Shown: piece by piece, positions 15,951 through 24,602 of the stretch
How the letters are laid out: each line of letters opens with the position of its first letter
How positions within the stretch are numbered: the stretch's first letter is position 1
Position numbers and translations under genes: made by a program
Notes under the pieces: model-generated
The model's database searches: none
Told to the model about the DNA's origin: nothing
Seen by the model: the letters and a program-made list of their open reading frames with translations, nothing else
Source: Sedimenticola hydrogenitrophicus
GTDB lineage: Bacteria > Pseudomonadota > Gammaproteobacteria > Chromatiales > Chromatiaceae
NCBI RefSeq assembly: GCF_025175675.1
Contig: NZ_JANIOA010000031.1
Location: 1 to 50,080 of the forward strand
Reading direction: 5' to 3'
DNA length: 50,080 nucleotides

Positions 15951-17399
15951 TTAGCCCAGGCCGCCCATGCACAGGTACTTCACCTCGATGAACTCCTCCA
16001 GGCCGTAGCGCGAGCCCTCGCGGCCGATACCGGACTCCTTGACGCCGCCGAACGGCGCCACCGCAGTGGAGATGATTCCCTCGTTGATGCCGATCATGCC
16101 GCTCTCCAGGGCCTCCGCCACCCGCCAGACGCGGCCGATGTCGCGGGCATAGAAGTAGGCGGCCAGTCCGAACGGCGTGTCGTTGGCCAGTTCGATCGCC
16201 TCCTGCTCGGTTTTGAATCTGAACAGTGGGGCGACCGGTCCGAAGGTCTCTTCGCGGGCGATGCGCATGTTGCGGGTGACGTCGGCCAGGATGGTCGGCT
16301 GATAGAAGGTGCCCCCCAACTCATGCAGCTTGCCGCCGGTCATCAGCCGGGCACCCTTGGCCATGGCGTCGTCCACATGCCGCTGCACCTTGTCCACCGC
16401 CGCCTGGTTGATCAGCGGACCCTGCTGGGTATCGCTGGTCAGTGCCGGTCCGACCTGCAGTGCCTCGACCGCCTTGGCCAGCTTTTCGGCAAACTCATCA
16501 TAGATGCTGTCCTGGATCAGGAAGCGATTGGTACAGACGCAGGTCTGGCCGCTGTTGCGGTATTTTGAGGCCAGCGCACCGGCCACGGCGGCGTCGATAT
16601 CAGCGTCATCGAATACCAGGAAGGGCGCGTTGCCGCCCAATTCGAGTGATACCTTTTTAACCGTACCGGCGCACTGGGCCATGAGCAGTTTGCCGACCGC
16701 GGTGGAGCCGGTGAACGAGAGCTTGCGCACCAGCGGGTTGCCGGTCAGCTCGGCCCCCACCGCTGTCGCATCATCGGTGGGCAGGACGTTGAACACCCCC
16801 GGCGGTATCCCGGCCTCCTCGGCCAGTGCTGCCAAGGCCAGGGCGGAGAGCGGGGTGTCCGGTGCCGGTTTGATCACCACGGTGCAGCCGGCTGCCATGG
16901 CCGGCGCGCATTTGCGGGTGATCATGGCGTTGGGGAAATTCCACGGGGTGATTGCGGCCACCACGCCGATCGGCTGTTTGATCACCACAAAGCGCCGGTC
17001 GGCGGGGGCGGGGATCACATCGCCATAGACCCGCTTGGCCTCTTCGGCGAACCACTCGATAAAACTGGCCCCGTAGGCGATCTCGCCGCGACTTTCCGCC
17101 AGCGGCTTGCCCTGCTCCAGGCTGAGCAGTTGGGCCAGCGCCTCCTGGTTCTCCATGATCAGTTCGAACCAGCGCCGCAGCAGGCTGCTGCGCTCCTGGG
17201 CGGCGCGCTGGCGCCAGCCGCGGAAGGCCCGTTCCGCCAGCTCGATGGCACGCCGGGTCTCGACCCCGCCGAGCGCGGGCACCCGGGTGATTTCGCTGTG
17301 GTTCGCAGGATTGGTCACGGCGAAGGTGCGCCCGTCGTCGGCCGCCACCCATTCGCCGTTGATATAGGCTTGATTCTTCAGCAGATTGGAGATTGTCAT
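15951..17399 (-). CDS. gabD: NAD(P)-dependent succinate-semialdehyde dehydrogenase family protein
   Basis: This 482-aa aldehyde dehydrogenase has all catalytic features: TPWNFPNAMITRKCAPAMAAGCTVVIKPAPDTPL (cofactor site), the general base Glu in SLELGGNAPF, and the nucleophile Cys in NSGQTCVCTNR. The KEVEWFAEEAKRVYGD-like segment (here IEWFAEEAKRVYGDVIPA) and C-terminal FGGVKESGIGREGSRYGLEEF are typical of GabD, which oxidises succinate semialdehyde to succinate. Close relatives act on other semialdehydes such as glutarate semialdehyde, so the exact substrate is inferred. It appears monocistronic; there is no gabT nearby. The ATG at 17399 has a poor ribosome binding site. Confidence 0.9.
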   Translation of the reverse strand: MTISNLLKNQAYINGEWVAADDGRTFAVTNPANHSEITRVPALGGVETRRAIELAERAFRGWRQRAAQERSSLLRRWFELIMENQEALAQLLSLEQGKPLAESRGEIAYGASFIEWFAEEAKRVYGDVIPAPADRRFVVIKQPIGVVAAITPWNFPNAMITRKCAPAMAAGCTVVIKPAPDTPLSALALAALAEEAGIPPGVFNVLPTDDATAVGAELTGNPLVRKLSFTGSTAVGKLLMAQCAGTVKKVSLELGGNAPFLVFDDADIDAAVAGALASKYRNSGQTCVCTNRFLIQDSIYDEFAEKLAKAVEALQVGPALTSDTQQGPLINQAAVDKVQRHVDDAMAKGARLMTGGKLHELGGTFYQPTILADVTRNMRIAREETFGPVAPLFRFKTEQEAIELANDTPFGLAAYFYARDIGRVWRVAEALESGMIGINEGIISTAVAPFGGVKESGIGREGSRYGLEEFIEVKYLCMGGLG

Positions 17400-17579
17400 C
17401 TGGTTATACCGCCCTGATTTCGTTGTGATAGTGGGTTCAACCTAAATTTACCTGATTACCCATCCAACTTAACAGTAGTCAGGAAAAATAGGCGCCGCGA
17501 ATGAATGCGGATAAGTCTGTTGGGGTTCGTCCTTCACCCCAACCTACGCTACAGCGATGTGGGCGGGAGGGTGTGCTGC

Positions 17580-19088
17580 TCAGGCGAGCAGACTGGCGGC
17601 GGGATGATCGATTGCCGCGCGATAACGCTGCAGATAGTGCTGCGCGGTTTCGCTCGCGGGAAAACTGCGGGACATGCCCTGCAGGGCCAGTTTCTGCCAC
17701 CAGATGGGTGGTTTGGCATGGAATGCGCTGACCCGGGCGATAACATCGGCCAGCTGTTCGGGGGTGGCCGGTTGATAGAGAAAACCGCTGGCGGCGCCAT
17801 GCAGCAGGTTGGCCGGCGTGGCATCCGTCACGGTCTCCCGCATCGAGGGTGTGGCGTGGGCGATGGGCACCGTCCCGTAGGCCAGGCCACACTGCGCCTG
17901 GTATGCCGAGGGGTAGTGCCGGGCGGGCAACAGCAGACAGTCGCAGGCGGCGAGGATCCGGTGCCAGCCTGGCTCATCTGTCGCCAGCTGCAGGCTGAGC
18001 CGGCGTGGCCGCTGTCGGGCCAGTTCGAGCAGTGGTTCGAGCGCCGGTTCTGCCGCTCCGGCGGCGATCAGCAGGTGCAGCGGGAGGTCGGGATCGGCTG
18101 CCGCCAGCAGTGCGTGCAGTTGCCGCACCTCGGTATCGTCGGGGGCGGTTGCGAGATAACCGATCAGCAGATCCCGTTCGTCCAGCGGGAGTCCCAGGTC
18201 GGCCTGCAGGTGCTGCCGATTGAGGCGTTTCAGTTCGAACGACGAACTGTCGTACTGCTGATGAATATAGGGATCGGTGGCCGGGTTCCAGCGTCGGTAA
18301 TCGACCCCGGAGGCGATGCCGCTCAGGCGACCGGCACGTTCCGCCAGCAGCCTCGCCAGGGGGTGCAGCGCGGGATCACTCAGGAGCGCCCCTCGATAAC
18401 CGGCGCTGGGCAGTGCCAGTTCATCGGCCATCAGGATCGCCCCCTTTTCGAACGAGAGCCTGCCCGCCATCTCCAGGGCGCCCGATTTGAGCAGTTCGAC
18501 CGGGAGCGCAAGCTGGCGAACCTGTTCTCCCGTAAAACTCCGGTGATCGGTGTCATGCAGGGTATAGAGTGTCGCCGGGCGACTCCATTCGTCGGCCAGC
18601 AGGGGGATGGCCAGTGCCGTCTGCCAGCCGTTACAGTGCAGCAGCTCCGGCTGCCAGTTGAGCCCCGCGCGGTTGACCGCCATCAGCGACACGACACGGC
18701 TGAACACGCCAGCGCGGATGGCGGATTCGGTAGCCGCCTGGGCCGACTCCTGCTGCGCGGATGGTGGCGGTTGATCGAACAGACCGGGAATATCCACCAG
18801 ATACAGGCGGACGTTCTGCTCCAGCCGACGCTCCAGAATACGTGCCTCCCGTCCGCTCCCCGGCAGGCGGATCCTGGAGACCGGGAGCAACCCGTCAGCC
18901 TGCGACAGCAGTGCCGGATAGCCCGGCCTGATCAGCCGGATATCGTGCCCCATCGAACCGAGCGTGGCGGTCAGGGTGGTGGTGAACTCCGCCAGGTCAT
19001 GGTTGCCACCGGGCGGGGGTATCGCATCCGAGGCGAACAGAATCCGCTGGGGTGTCATTGACGGGTCGCAGGTTGTGGCATTCAACAA
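17580..19088 (-). CDS. Glycogen synthase-like (GT5 fold) protein lacking catalytic residues
   Basis: This 502-aa protein follows the GlgA layout from end to end: ILFASDAIPPPGG ... GHDIRLIRPGYP at the N-terminus, LYLVDIPGLFD, LLHCNGWQTALAIPLL, SGIASGVDYRRWNPATDPYI, LAYGTVPIAHA, and ASGFLYQPAT near the end. However, the residues GlgA uses for catalysis are gone. The N-terminal KTGGL motif is replaced by PGGNHDL. HAHDWH is replaced by HCNGWQ. The SRLTSQKG region with its Arg and Lys reads LATAPDDT. The FEPCGL Glu region reads YPSAYQAQCGL. It is therefore probably a pseudo-glycosyltransferase or an enzyme of altered specificity. The likely start is TTG (19088 or 19085) after GGAGAG; an ATG at 19058 lacks a ribosome binding site. 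Confidence 0.8.
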   Translation of the reverse strand: MLNATTCDPSMTPQRILFASDAIPPPGGNHDLAEFTTTLTATLGSMGHDIRLIRPGYPALLSQADGLLPVSRIRLPGSGREARILERRLEQNVRLYLVDIPGLFDQPPPSAQQESAQAATESAIRAGVFSRVVSLMAVNRAGLNWQPELLHCNGWQTALAIPLLADEWSRPATLYTLHDTDHRSFTGEQVRQLALPVELLKSGALEMAGRLSFEKGAILMADELALPSAGYRGALLSDPALHPLARLLAERAGRLSGIASGVDYRRWNPATDPYIHQQYDSSSFELKRLNRQHLQADLGLPLDERDLLIGYLATAPDDTEVRQLHALLAAADPDLPLHLLIAAGAAEPALEPLLELARQRPRRLSLQLATDEPGWHRILAACDCLLLPARHYPSAYQAQCGLAYGTVPIAHATPSMRETVTDATPANLLHGAASGFLYQPATPEQLADVIARVSAFHAKPPIWWQKLALQGMSRSFPASETAQHYLQRYRAAIDHPAASLLA

Positions 19089-19179
19089 GGGTGCTCTCCG
19101 GTCATTCGCGCAGAGTTTGGCAACGCGTCGCCGTTACCGGGCGATCGGGCGAAGCCTGTGGCCGGGTCAAAAAATTAAC

Positions 19180-19355
19180 GGCTCTGAGTACAATGCTACT
19201 TAGTTAAGCTTAAAACTCCCGTCATTCCGGCGCAGGCCGGAATCCAGAGAAGCGACCACCATTGGTGGAAATGGATCCCGGCCTGCGCCGGAATGACGAT
19301 CCACTTACTTTCACGGGAATAGACTGCCTAATTAAGTGCCATTCGGCTCTGAGTA
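19180..19355. mobile_element. Element D copy 1 with flanking direct repeats
   Basis: The element body is about 19191-19343. It has imperfect terminal inverted repeats (AATGCTACTTAGTTAAG at the left; AATGGCACTTAATTAGG read from the right) and an inner palindrome CGTCATTCCGGCGCAGGCCG ... CGGCCTGCGCCGGAATGACG. It is flanked on both sides by CGGCTCTGAGTA (19179-19190 and 19344-19355), the pattern of a target-site duplication. No protein is encoded, so it is a MITE-like non-autonomous element. Confidence 0.8.
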
Positions 19356-19368
19356 TATACATAATTCT

Positions 19369-20322
19369 TCAGTCGGGCGAATTTCCATCCTGATCAGGAA
19401 TCAGGCCGTGTAGCGTGCGCAGCCAGGCGCGGGCGATATTCGCCCGGTTGTAGCCGCCGCCACCCAGGGCCAGGATGCGGCCGCCGCAGGTGGCCTGGGC
19501 GTAGTCGCGGACGCGTTTCGCCGTCTGGTAATGCACCTGGTCACTGAACTGCAGATGGGTGATCGGATCACCGGCCAGACTGTCGGCACCGCACTGCAGG
19601 ATGATGAATTCAGGATGATGCCGTTCCATGACCCCGGCGATTTTCGGCCAGTGGCTGAAAAACAGCTCGTCCGTCGCGCCGGGCGGCAGGGGGATATTCA
19701 GTTTGGACCCGCGCGCCGCGCCGCTACCGCATTCGTTCTCACTGCCGGTACCCGGATAGAGGTAGCGGCCATCCTCATGCACATCGATAAACAGCAGATC
19801 GGGGTCCTGCTCAAAGGCATAAAAGACGCCGTCGGCATGGTGGGCGTCGATATCGATATAGAGTATCCGGCGGACCCGGTGCCGTTGGCGCAGCGCCTCA
19901 ATGGCAATACCGCAGTCGTTGAATACGCAGAACCCGGCCGAGGAGGTGCGGCTGGCATGGTGCAGCCCGGCGATGGGCACGAACGCCTCCGCCGTATGAC
20001 CCTGCATGATCTCGTTCACTGCATCCAGTACCGTGCCGACCACCACCAGGGCGGTTTCATATATTCCGGGGAATATGGGTGTATCCGGGTCCAGCATGCC
20101 CACGCCCAGCTCGGACAGCAGACGTACCCGGCGTACATATTCGGCGCTGTGGAACAGCCGTGCATCTTCGGCGGTTCCCTGGACCGGGGCCTTTATGCTG
20201 CAGCGCCCGACCAGGTCCGAGTGCTGGAAGGCCTGCCAGAAGGCGTTGAAGCGATCGGGCCCCAGCGGATGACCCTCGCCGAAGCCGTAGCGTGCAAGTG
20301 CGTCACCGGCATAGATATACAT
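19369..20322 (-). CDS. Histone deacetylase family protein (AcuC-like)
   Basis: This 317-aa zinc-dependent deacylase fold has the tandem His in AGLHHAS, the zinc-binding DxH in YIDIDAHHADGV, the second zinc Asp in CGADSLAGDP, and the C-terminal LALGGGGYN. DVHEDGRYLYPGTG matches the AcuC/HDAC class. It should remove acyl groups from protein lysines or from small acyl-polyamines in the cytoplasm; the target is unknown. The next gene downstream on the same strand is the glycogen-synthase-like one, with a D element between them. An AcuA acetyltransferase is not seen in the window. The ATG at 20322 begins MYIYAGDALARYGFGEGHPLGPDR, matching the family N-terminus. Confidence 0.9.
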   Translation of the reverse strand: MYIYAGDALARYGFGEGHPLGPDRFNAFWQAFQHSDLVGRCSIKAPVQGTAEDARLFHSAEYVRRVRLLSELGVGMLDPDTPIFPGIYETALVVVGTVLDAVNEIMQGHTAEAFVPIAGLHHASRTSSAGFCVFNDCGIAIEALRQRHRVRRILYIDIDAHHADGVFYAFEQDPDLLFIDVHEDGRYLYPGTGSENECGSGAARGSKLNIPLPPGATDELFFSHWPKIAGVMERHHPEFIILQCGADSLAGDPITHLQFSDQVHYQTAKRVRDYAQATCGGRILALGGGGYNRANIARAWLRTLHGLIPDQDGNSPD

Positions 20323-20447
20323 GGTGGCACGTTCGCAGGGCGGTGGATGAAGCAGCGGCCGAAGCGACGAGGTACGCGGGCTGGCGTGAAACCGTCGCCG
20401 GCCCGGTGCGCGGAATGCTGTCGCTGATCACAGGCATCGACGCATCG

Positions 20448-22244
20448 CTAGGAGAAGAGGCGGCCGAGCCAGGAGCGTTTTCTCTCCGCCGTGGGGGTGT
20501 GAACTTTGTGAGGATGCAACTGCATCGGGCGCTTGATGACCCCCTTGAGACACTGATTGCAGATTTCGTTATACAGGGCGCGCGACTCCTTCAGCAGCGC
20601 CTCTTTGTCCCGCACGAAGTAGTCGCTGACGCCGGAGTTGAAGGCGTCGACGATATCCTGGAATCCGGCGAAGGTCTCGGCTATGACGAACTGGGCCGAC
20701 TCGTTCTTCAGGAACACCAGTTCATCGATCATCTCCCGTAGCGACTTCTCCTTCTGTTTGTCATGGTCCATCAGACCCTGTAGTTTTATTCTCAGGACAT
20801 CGCTGAACTGTTTGAAGTGGGAGACTTTCTCGTCATCGGGAACCAGGATGGAGCGATCCACCACCACCTTCAGTTGGGCGATATTCTGGATCAGGTGATA
20901 GGTGGTGAGGTCGGAAATCAGGCCGCGCATCTTTTCCAGTTCTATTTCACGCTCCTTGGTCATAATGGCCCGGCTGTGTGACAGCAGGGTGGCATTGGAA
21001 AAGAGGATGGAATAGATCTTGATCCAGCTGGCCAGCTGGGTCGGACTCAGGGCGGTGGAGATGCTGAAGGCGGCACGCTCCAACTCGGCGAAGGGCTTGG
21101 TGGCCGCATTCTGCATTTGCCGGGTGGAAAGTTCGAACACCTCCTTCAGGCAGACCAGCTTCTCCAGGGCAATCTTGACCTTTGCCTCATGCTCCTCCGA
21201 GAGTTTGTCGGCGGTGGGGGCAATCTGTTTCAGGAATTCGTTGGTAAAGGCCAGTTCGGATTCGATCATCCGATGGCGGATGCGCATCTGCTCTTCGGCG
21301 CAGAGATATTCGTCGACAAAGGTGGCAGCCAGTTTCCGGAGTATGGCCGGTTCATCCCTGTTGATCTGTTCCAGCAGTTCGTCGAACATCTTGCGGGCCT
21401 TAGGCGACAGGTTCTCGGAACCTTTGTATTGCAGCACATAAGTGACCTGACTGGCGATTTCCGTGTAATCCTCATCCGCCAGCAGTTGATGCTTTTTGAT
21501 GTACTTCATCAGGTTCATGAATGCCAGATGCAGCGAGACCTGGGTTGCCAGCGTGGGTTCGATGCCGCTCGACTTGTAGTGCCTGAACAGGTTGAACTCC
21601 GCCTGTTCCGATTCCGCCGTCGGGCTGTTCTCCTGGCCATGCACTTCCCCCCCCATCAACTGGACGATCTTCATCAGGTAGGGTTTGACCGAAAGATACT
21701 TGTAATTCGATCGCAGCTGGTTGTACAGGGTGTTGAACTGGGCATTGAGGATTGTGGCGTTTTTCAGCGGGAAATTGCTGTAGGGTTGCAGCAGATCAGA
21801 GATGGTTCGGCGACCTTTCTCGATGCGGATGAGGGCGTTCTTGTACTCATCCACCAGATCGTCGGAGAGTTTCTTGCTGTCGCCATGTTCCGGATTCTGG
21901 CGGATGGCGGTGAGGAAATCGTCCGGCATTTTCGACGCCAGAAAGACCTCGGTGGCCGCTTCGCCGAATTTTTTCCTGATCTGTTCGCCGATCTCGAAAT
22001 AGTTGGCCTGGATGGATCGCTCGGGACTGGATCTGAGGATATCCTCCAGTTCGCTGATCAGAGCGGCCGCCAACTGCTCCTGCTTGACCGAGGAGGATGA
22101 CAATTTACCCTTCGCGAGCAGCCGCCGATAAGTCGCCATATAGTCAGGGGCGCTCTTGACCTGATCGACCAGACGGATGAGCCCCAACACGTCCTGACGG
22201 TCGTATTTCTCCAGCAGTGCTGCTTGCTGCGCAGATAGTTCCAT
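20448..22244 (-). CDS. Large helical protein of unknown function
   Basis: I do not recognise this 598-aa protein. It is predicted to be almost all alpha-helix, highly charged, with no signal peptide, no transmembrane segment and no nucleotide-binding motif. Long helical runs with coiled-coil character occur around RAIMTKEREIELEKMRGL and KQKEKSLREMIDELVFLKNE. A low-complexity region with SSSSVKQ is near residue 50. The C-terminus is basic then hydrophobic (ERKRSWLGRLFS), which could be an amphipathic membrane or partner-docking tail. The ATG at 22244 has only a weak ribosome binding site upstream. It is divergent from cheV, which might hint at a role in signalling or motility, but nothing in the sequence proves this. 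Confidence 0.85.
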   Translation of the reverse strand: MELSAQQAALLEKYDRQDVLGLIRLVDQVKSAPDYMATYRRLLAKGKLSSSSVKQEQLAAALISELEDILRSSPERSIQANYFEIGEQIRKKFGEAATEVFLASKMPDDFLTAIRQNPEHGDSKKLSDDLVDEYKNALIRIEKGRRTISDLLQPYSNFPLKNATILNAQFNTLYNQLRSNYKYLSVKPYLMKIVQLMGGEVHGQENSPTAESEQAEFNLFRHYKSSGIEPTLATQVSLHLAFMNLMKYIKKHQLLADEDYTEIASQVTYVLQYKGSENLSPKARKMFDELLEQINRDEPAILRKLAATFVDEYLCAEEQMRIRHRMIESELAFTNEFLKQIAPTADKLSEEHEAKVKIALEKLVCLKEVFELSTRQMQNAATKPFAELERAAFSISTALSPTQLASWIKIYSILFSNATLLSHSRAIMTKEREIELEKMRGLISDLTTYHLIQNIAQLKVVVDRSILVPDDEKVSHFKQFSDVLRIKLQGLMDHDKQKEKSLREMIDELVFLKNESAQFVIAETFAGFQDIVDAFNSGVSDYFVRDKEALLKESRALYNEICNQCLKGVIKRPMQLHPHKVHTPTAERKRSWLGRLFS

Positions 22245-22693
22245 AGTTGTCCTGATCGGCTAATCGCCCACGGTGGTCACCTTTATACATAGGATAGCCA
22301 GATAGCGGCAATTCAAGGTTAAAATTTAACGTATTGGTTCGCAATATTCCCTGCCGTGCATGACCCATGCAGCGCCCGGACGCGTACGCTCCCCCCCGGT
22401 TATCCACCATGGCGACGGGTCGCTGATCAGGCCGATTCACCGGTTATAGTCACAGGGCGCCCCGTGGGCGCCGCCGGCGGGCACAGCCCGCCCTTCAGGG
22501 AGGGCCTGAAACCGGGGGTTACATTGGGTATTCAATAGTAAAAACAGTGATTTAACTAATGCAGTAGGGGGGAAGTAGATTCAACTAAAGCAATCCTCTG
22601 TGCGGCCGCTATGTTAACCATCTGGAGTTAAAACCAGGGGCCTTTCAGGCACGACTAGGCAAAGCACTTCAACCCATTGATCGGCGGTAAGTA
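22245..22693. other. Divergent intergenic region upstream of cheV
   Basis: The region between the 598-aa gene and cheV holds a FliA-like promoter at 22586-22612, GC-rich inverted repeats at about 22455-22485 (GGCGCCCCGTGGGCGCC) and CGGGCACAGCCCG, and no convincing ORF. Confidence 0.6.
22586..22612 (+). promoter_or_regulatory. FliA (sigma-28)-type promoter for cheV
   Basis: TAAAGCAA, an 11-bp spacer and GCCGCTAT match the flagellar sigma-28 layout TAAAGTTT-N11-GCCGATAA at 11 of 16 positions, including the key TAAAG and GCCG. It lies 82 bp upstream of cheV and points toward it. This fits the known FliA control of chemotaxis genes. Confidence 0.6.
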
Positions 22694-23638
22694 ATGGCAA
22701 ATTTCATTGATTCTGTAGACAGTCGCACACAACTGGCGGGCACCAATCGGCTGGAGGTGCTGTTGTTCAGCCTGGGGCGCGATGCGGTCACTGGCAGAGA
22801 GGAGACTTTCGGAGTCAATGTCTTCAAGGTGCGGGAAGTGATGCATATACCGGAGATCACCCGGGCACCGGACATGCCTGCCTCGGTAGAGGGCATGGTG
22901 AGCCTGCGCGGTAACATGATCCCGATTATCAACCTGCCGAAATTCTGTGGCGTTAATTCCGAGGAGAAACCCAGCATCCTGATTGTGACCGAATACAACA
23001 AGAACGTGCAGGGCTTTCTGGTGCACTCGGTGGACAATATCGTGCGGCTCGCCTGGGAGGACGTGAAGGTCCCGCCCAATATGATGGCCCAGCGGCATGG
23101 CGGACTGGTCACGGCGGTGACCGAACTTTCCGACAAGCGCATCGTCATGATCATGGATGTGGAGATGGTATTGGCCAAGACCTCTGGCTTCGGTGAAGGT
23201 GAGGAGCTGTTTGAAGGCATCGAGAAGATCGCCCGGGACGACGTAACGGTGCTGTTTGCGGATGATTCCGCGGTGGCCCGGGATCAGATCGTCAGGACTC
23301 TGAACCATATCGGCGTCAAGCACCTGAGCGCGTCCAACGGCGCCGAGGCGTGGGAGAAGATCCAAGACCTGGCCGACCGGGCCACGGCCGCGGGCCGCAA
23401 GGTCAGTGACTACATACAGATCATTCTTACCGACGTGGAGATGCCGGAAATGGACGGCTATGTCCTGACCAAGAACATCAAGCAGGATCCTCGACTGGCG
23501 GATATCCCGGTCATTATGCACTCCTCGCTTTCCGCCGATGCCAACCAGGAGCTGGGGCGTGGCGTGGGTGCCGACGCCTATGTGCCGAAATTCGAGCCGG
23601 CCGAGCTGGCGGCCAAGCTGCAGGAAATTCTGAAATAG
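22694..23638 (+). CDS. cheV: Chemotaxis coupling/response regulator CheV
   Basis: This 314-aa protein combines an N-terminal CheW-like domain (about 18-165, with VFKVREVMHIPEITRAPDMPASVEGMVSLRGNMIPIINL) and a C-terminal receiver domain (about 184-314). The receiver keeps its acidic pair (ADDS, 189-192), phospho-acceptor Asp247 in LTDVEMPEMDG, the conserved Ser/Thr position (HSSLS) and Lys299. CheV links chemoreceptors to CheA and can be phosphorylated to tune signalling at the inner-membrane receptor arrays. It is preceded by a FliA-like promoter and followed by a gene for a membrane-anchored protein 68 bp downstream. No other che or flagellar gene is in the window. Confidence 0.96.
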   Translation: MANFIDSVDSRTQLAGTNRLEVLLFSLGRDAVTGREETFGVNVFKVREVMHIPEITRAPDMPASVEGMVSLRGNMIPIINLPKFCGVNSEEKPSILIVTEYNKNVQGFLVHSVDNIVRLAWEDVKVPPNMMAQRHGGLVTAVTELSDKRIVMIMDVEMVLAKTSGFGEGEELFEGIEKIARDDVTVLFADDSAVARDQIVRTLNHIGVKHLSASNGAEAWEKIQDLADRATAAGRKVSDYIQIILTDVEMPEMDGYVLTKNIKQDPRLADIPVIMHSSLSADANQELGRGVGADAYVPKFEPAELAAKLQEILK

Positions 23639-23706
23639 TCTTAACAGGATGATGGCGGCCGGATATCCGCCTGCGCATCGTTGCTGTTTTTGATCGAAAC
23701 GACTCA

Positions 23707-24450
23707 GTGGGCGTTACGCCGATGCTGGATTTGCTACCCGACCATCTGCGCCTGTTCATAGCGATTGGTGGACTGCTGCTAGTGTTGTTGCTGGTTGGCA
23801 GTCTGGCACAGAAGTATGAGCAGTATATGGCCGCCAAGCGTCTTGCGGTTCAACGCCTGATGATCGGTATACGACAGATCGAGGAGGCGCTGGACAAGGC
23901 CCGCGGCGGTGGTCTTCCCAGCGGCATGGGCAAGCTGTTGCGTAACGAACTGCTCGCCCGCTACATCACGATTCGACAGATTTATTCCCGGCAATCCGGG
24001 ATCAACCGGCAGGTCATGCAGGCGGAAGAGCTGGCCCGGAGCGAACCGGAGGGCGCCACCTCGGTCAATTCCGCCGCCATCACCTCGGTTGATTCGTTTA
24101 ACCGCTATGTGATAGGCCTGAACGAGATTTACGGCCTGCTCAATGGTCAGACCCTGGGGCGCGTGTCGGCTTCGGAGCGAACCGCATTGCAACAGAAAAT
24201 CATAGATTTTCAGCTCACGGCCGCCAGTCGCTATTTCACCGGGGTGGCATTGGAGTATGCCCGCAAGGGGGAGTGGCCGAATGCCACCCGCGCGGCGCGT
24301 GCATTGGACTCCTTTCTTGTCACCCGGCCCAGAGGTACCGCGTTGGCCACGCAGCTGCGGAATGAGTCCAGGGAGCTGCTGCTGGCGATCGGCGAGCAGC
24401 GTCTGCCGGGTAGTCAACCCGCAGCTTCGGCTGCGCGGCAGGATGCCTGA
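23707..24450 (+). CDS. Membrane-anchored protein of unknown function downstream of cheV
   Basis: This protein (247 aa from GTG 23707; 242 aa from ATG 23722) has one N-terminal transmembrane helix ([17 protein letters not shown], residues about 17-33) followed by a mostly helical region of about 210 residues. That region includes [40 protein letters not shown] and [21 protein letters not shown] do not recognise a family. The gap to cheV is only 68 bp with no terminator visible, so it may be expressed with cheV from the FliA-like promoter. The ATG at 23722 looks the more natural start, but neither has a good ribosome binding site. Confidence 0.75.
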   Translation: MGVTPMLDLLPDHLRLFIAIGGLLLVLLLVGSLAQKYEQYMAAKRLAVQRLMIGIRQIEEALDKARGGGLPSGMGKLLRNELLARYITIRQIYSRQSGINRQVMQAEELARSEPEGATSVNSAAITSVDSFNRYVIGLNEIYGLLNGQTLGRVSASERTALQQKIIDFQLTAASRYFTGVALEYARKGEWPNATRAARALDSFLVTRPRGTALATQLRNESRELLLAIGEQRLPGSQPAASAARQDA

Positions 24451-24501
24451 ACGCTACTGCGCCGCCCCGCGCCGCCGCGGATTTTCCAGGGGCGCCCCTC
24501 G

Positions 24502-24530
24502 CTGACCCTTGCCAATCCTCCGTGTATAAT
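24502..24530 (+). promoter_or_regulatory. Sigma-70 promoter of asnS
   Basis: CTGACC (24502-24507) and a perfect TATAAT (24525-24530) are separated by 17 bp, about 73 bp upstream of the preferred asnS start. Confidence 0.65.
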
Positions 24531-24602
24531 CCTGAAATCCCCACCCGCGGGATGCGCAAAAAACATCGACACGACTTCACCCAGATCATGCGGAAGATGA
24601 CA

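Noticed and set aside
17505-19061. A 518-codon open frame on the plus strand
   Set aside because: It is antisense to the GlgA-like gene and shows no recognisable domain.
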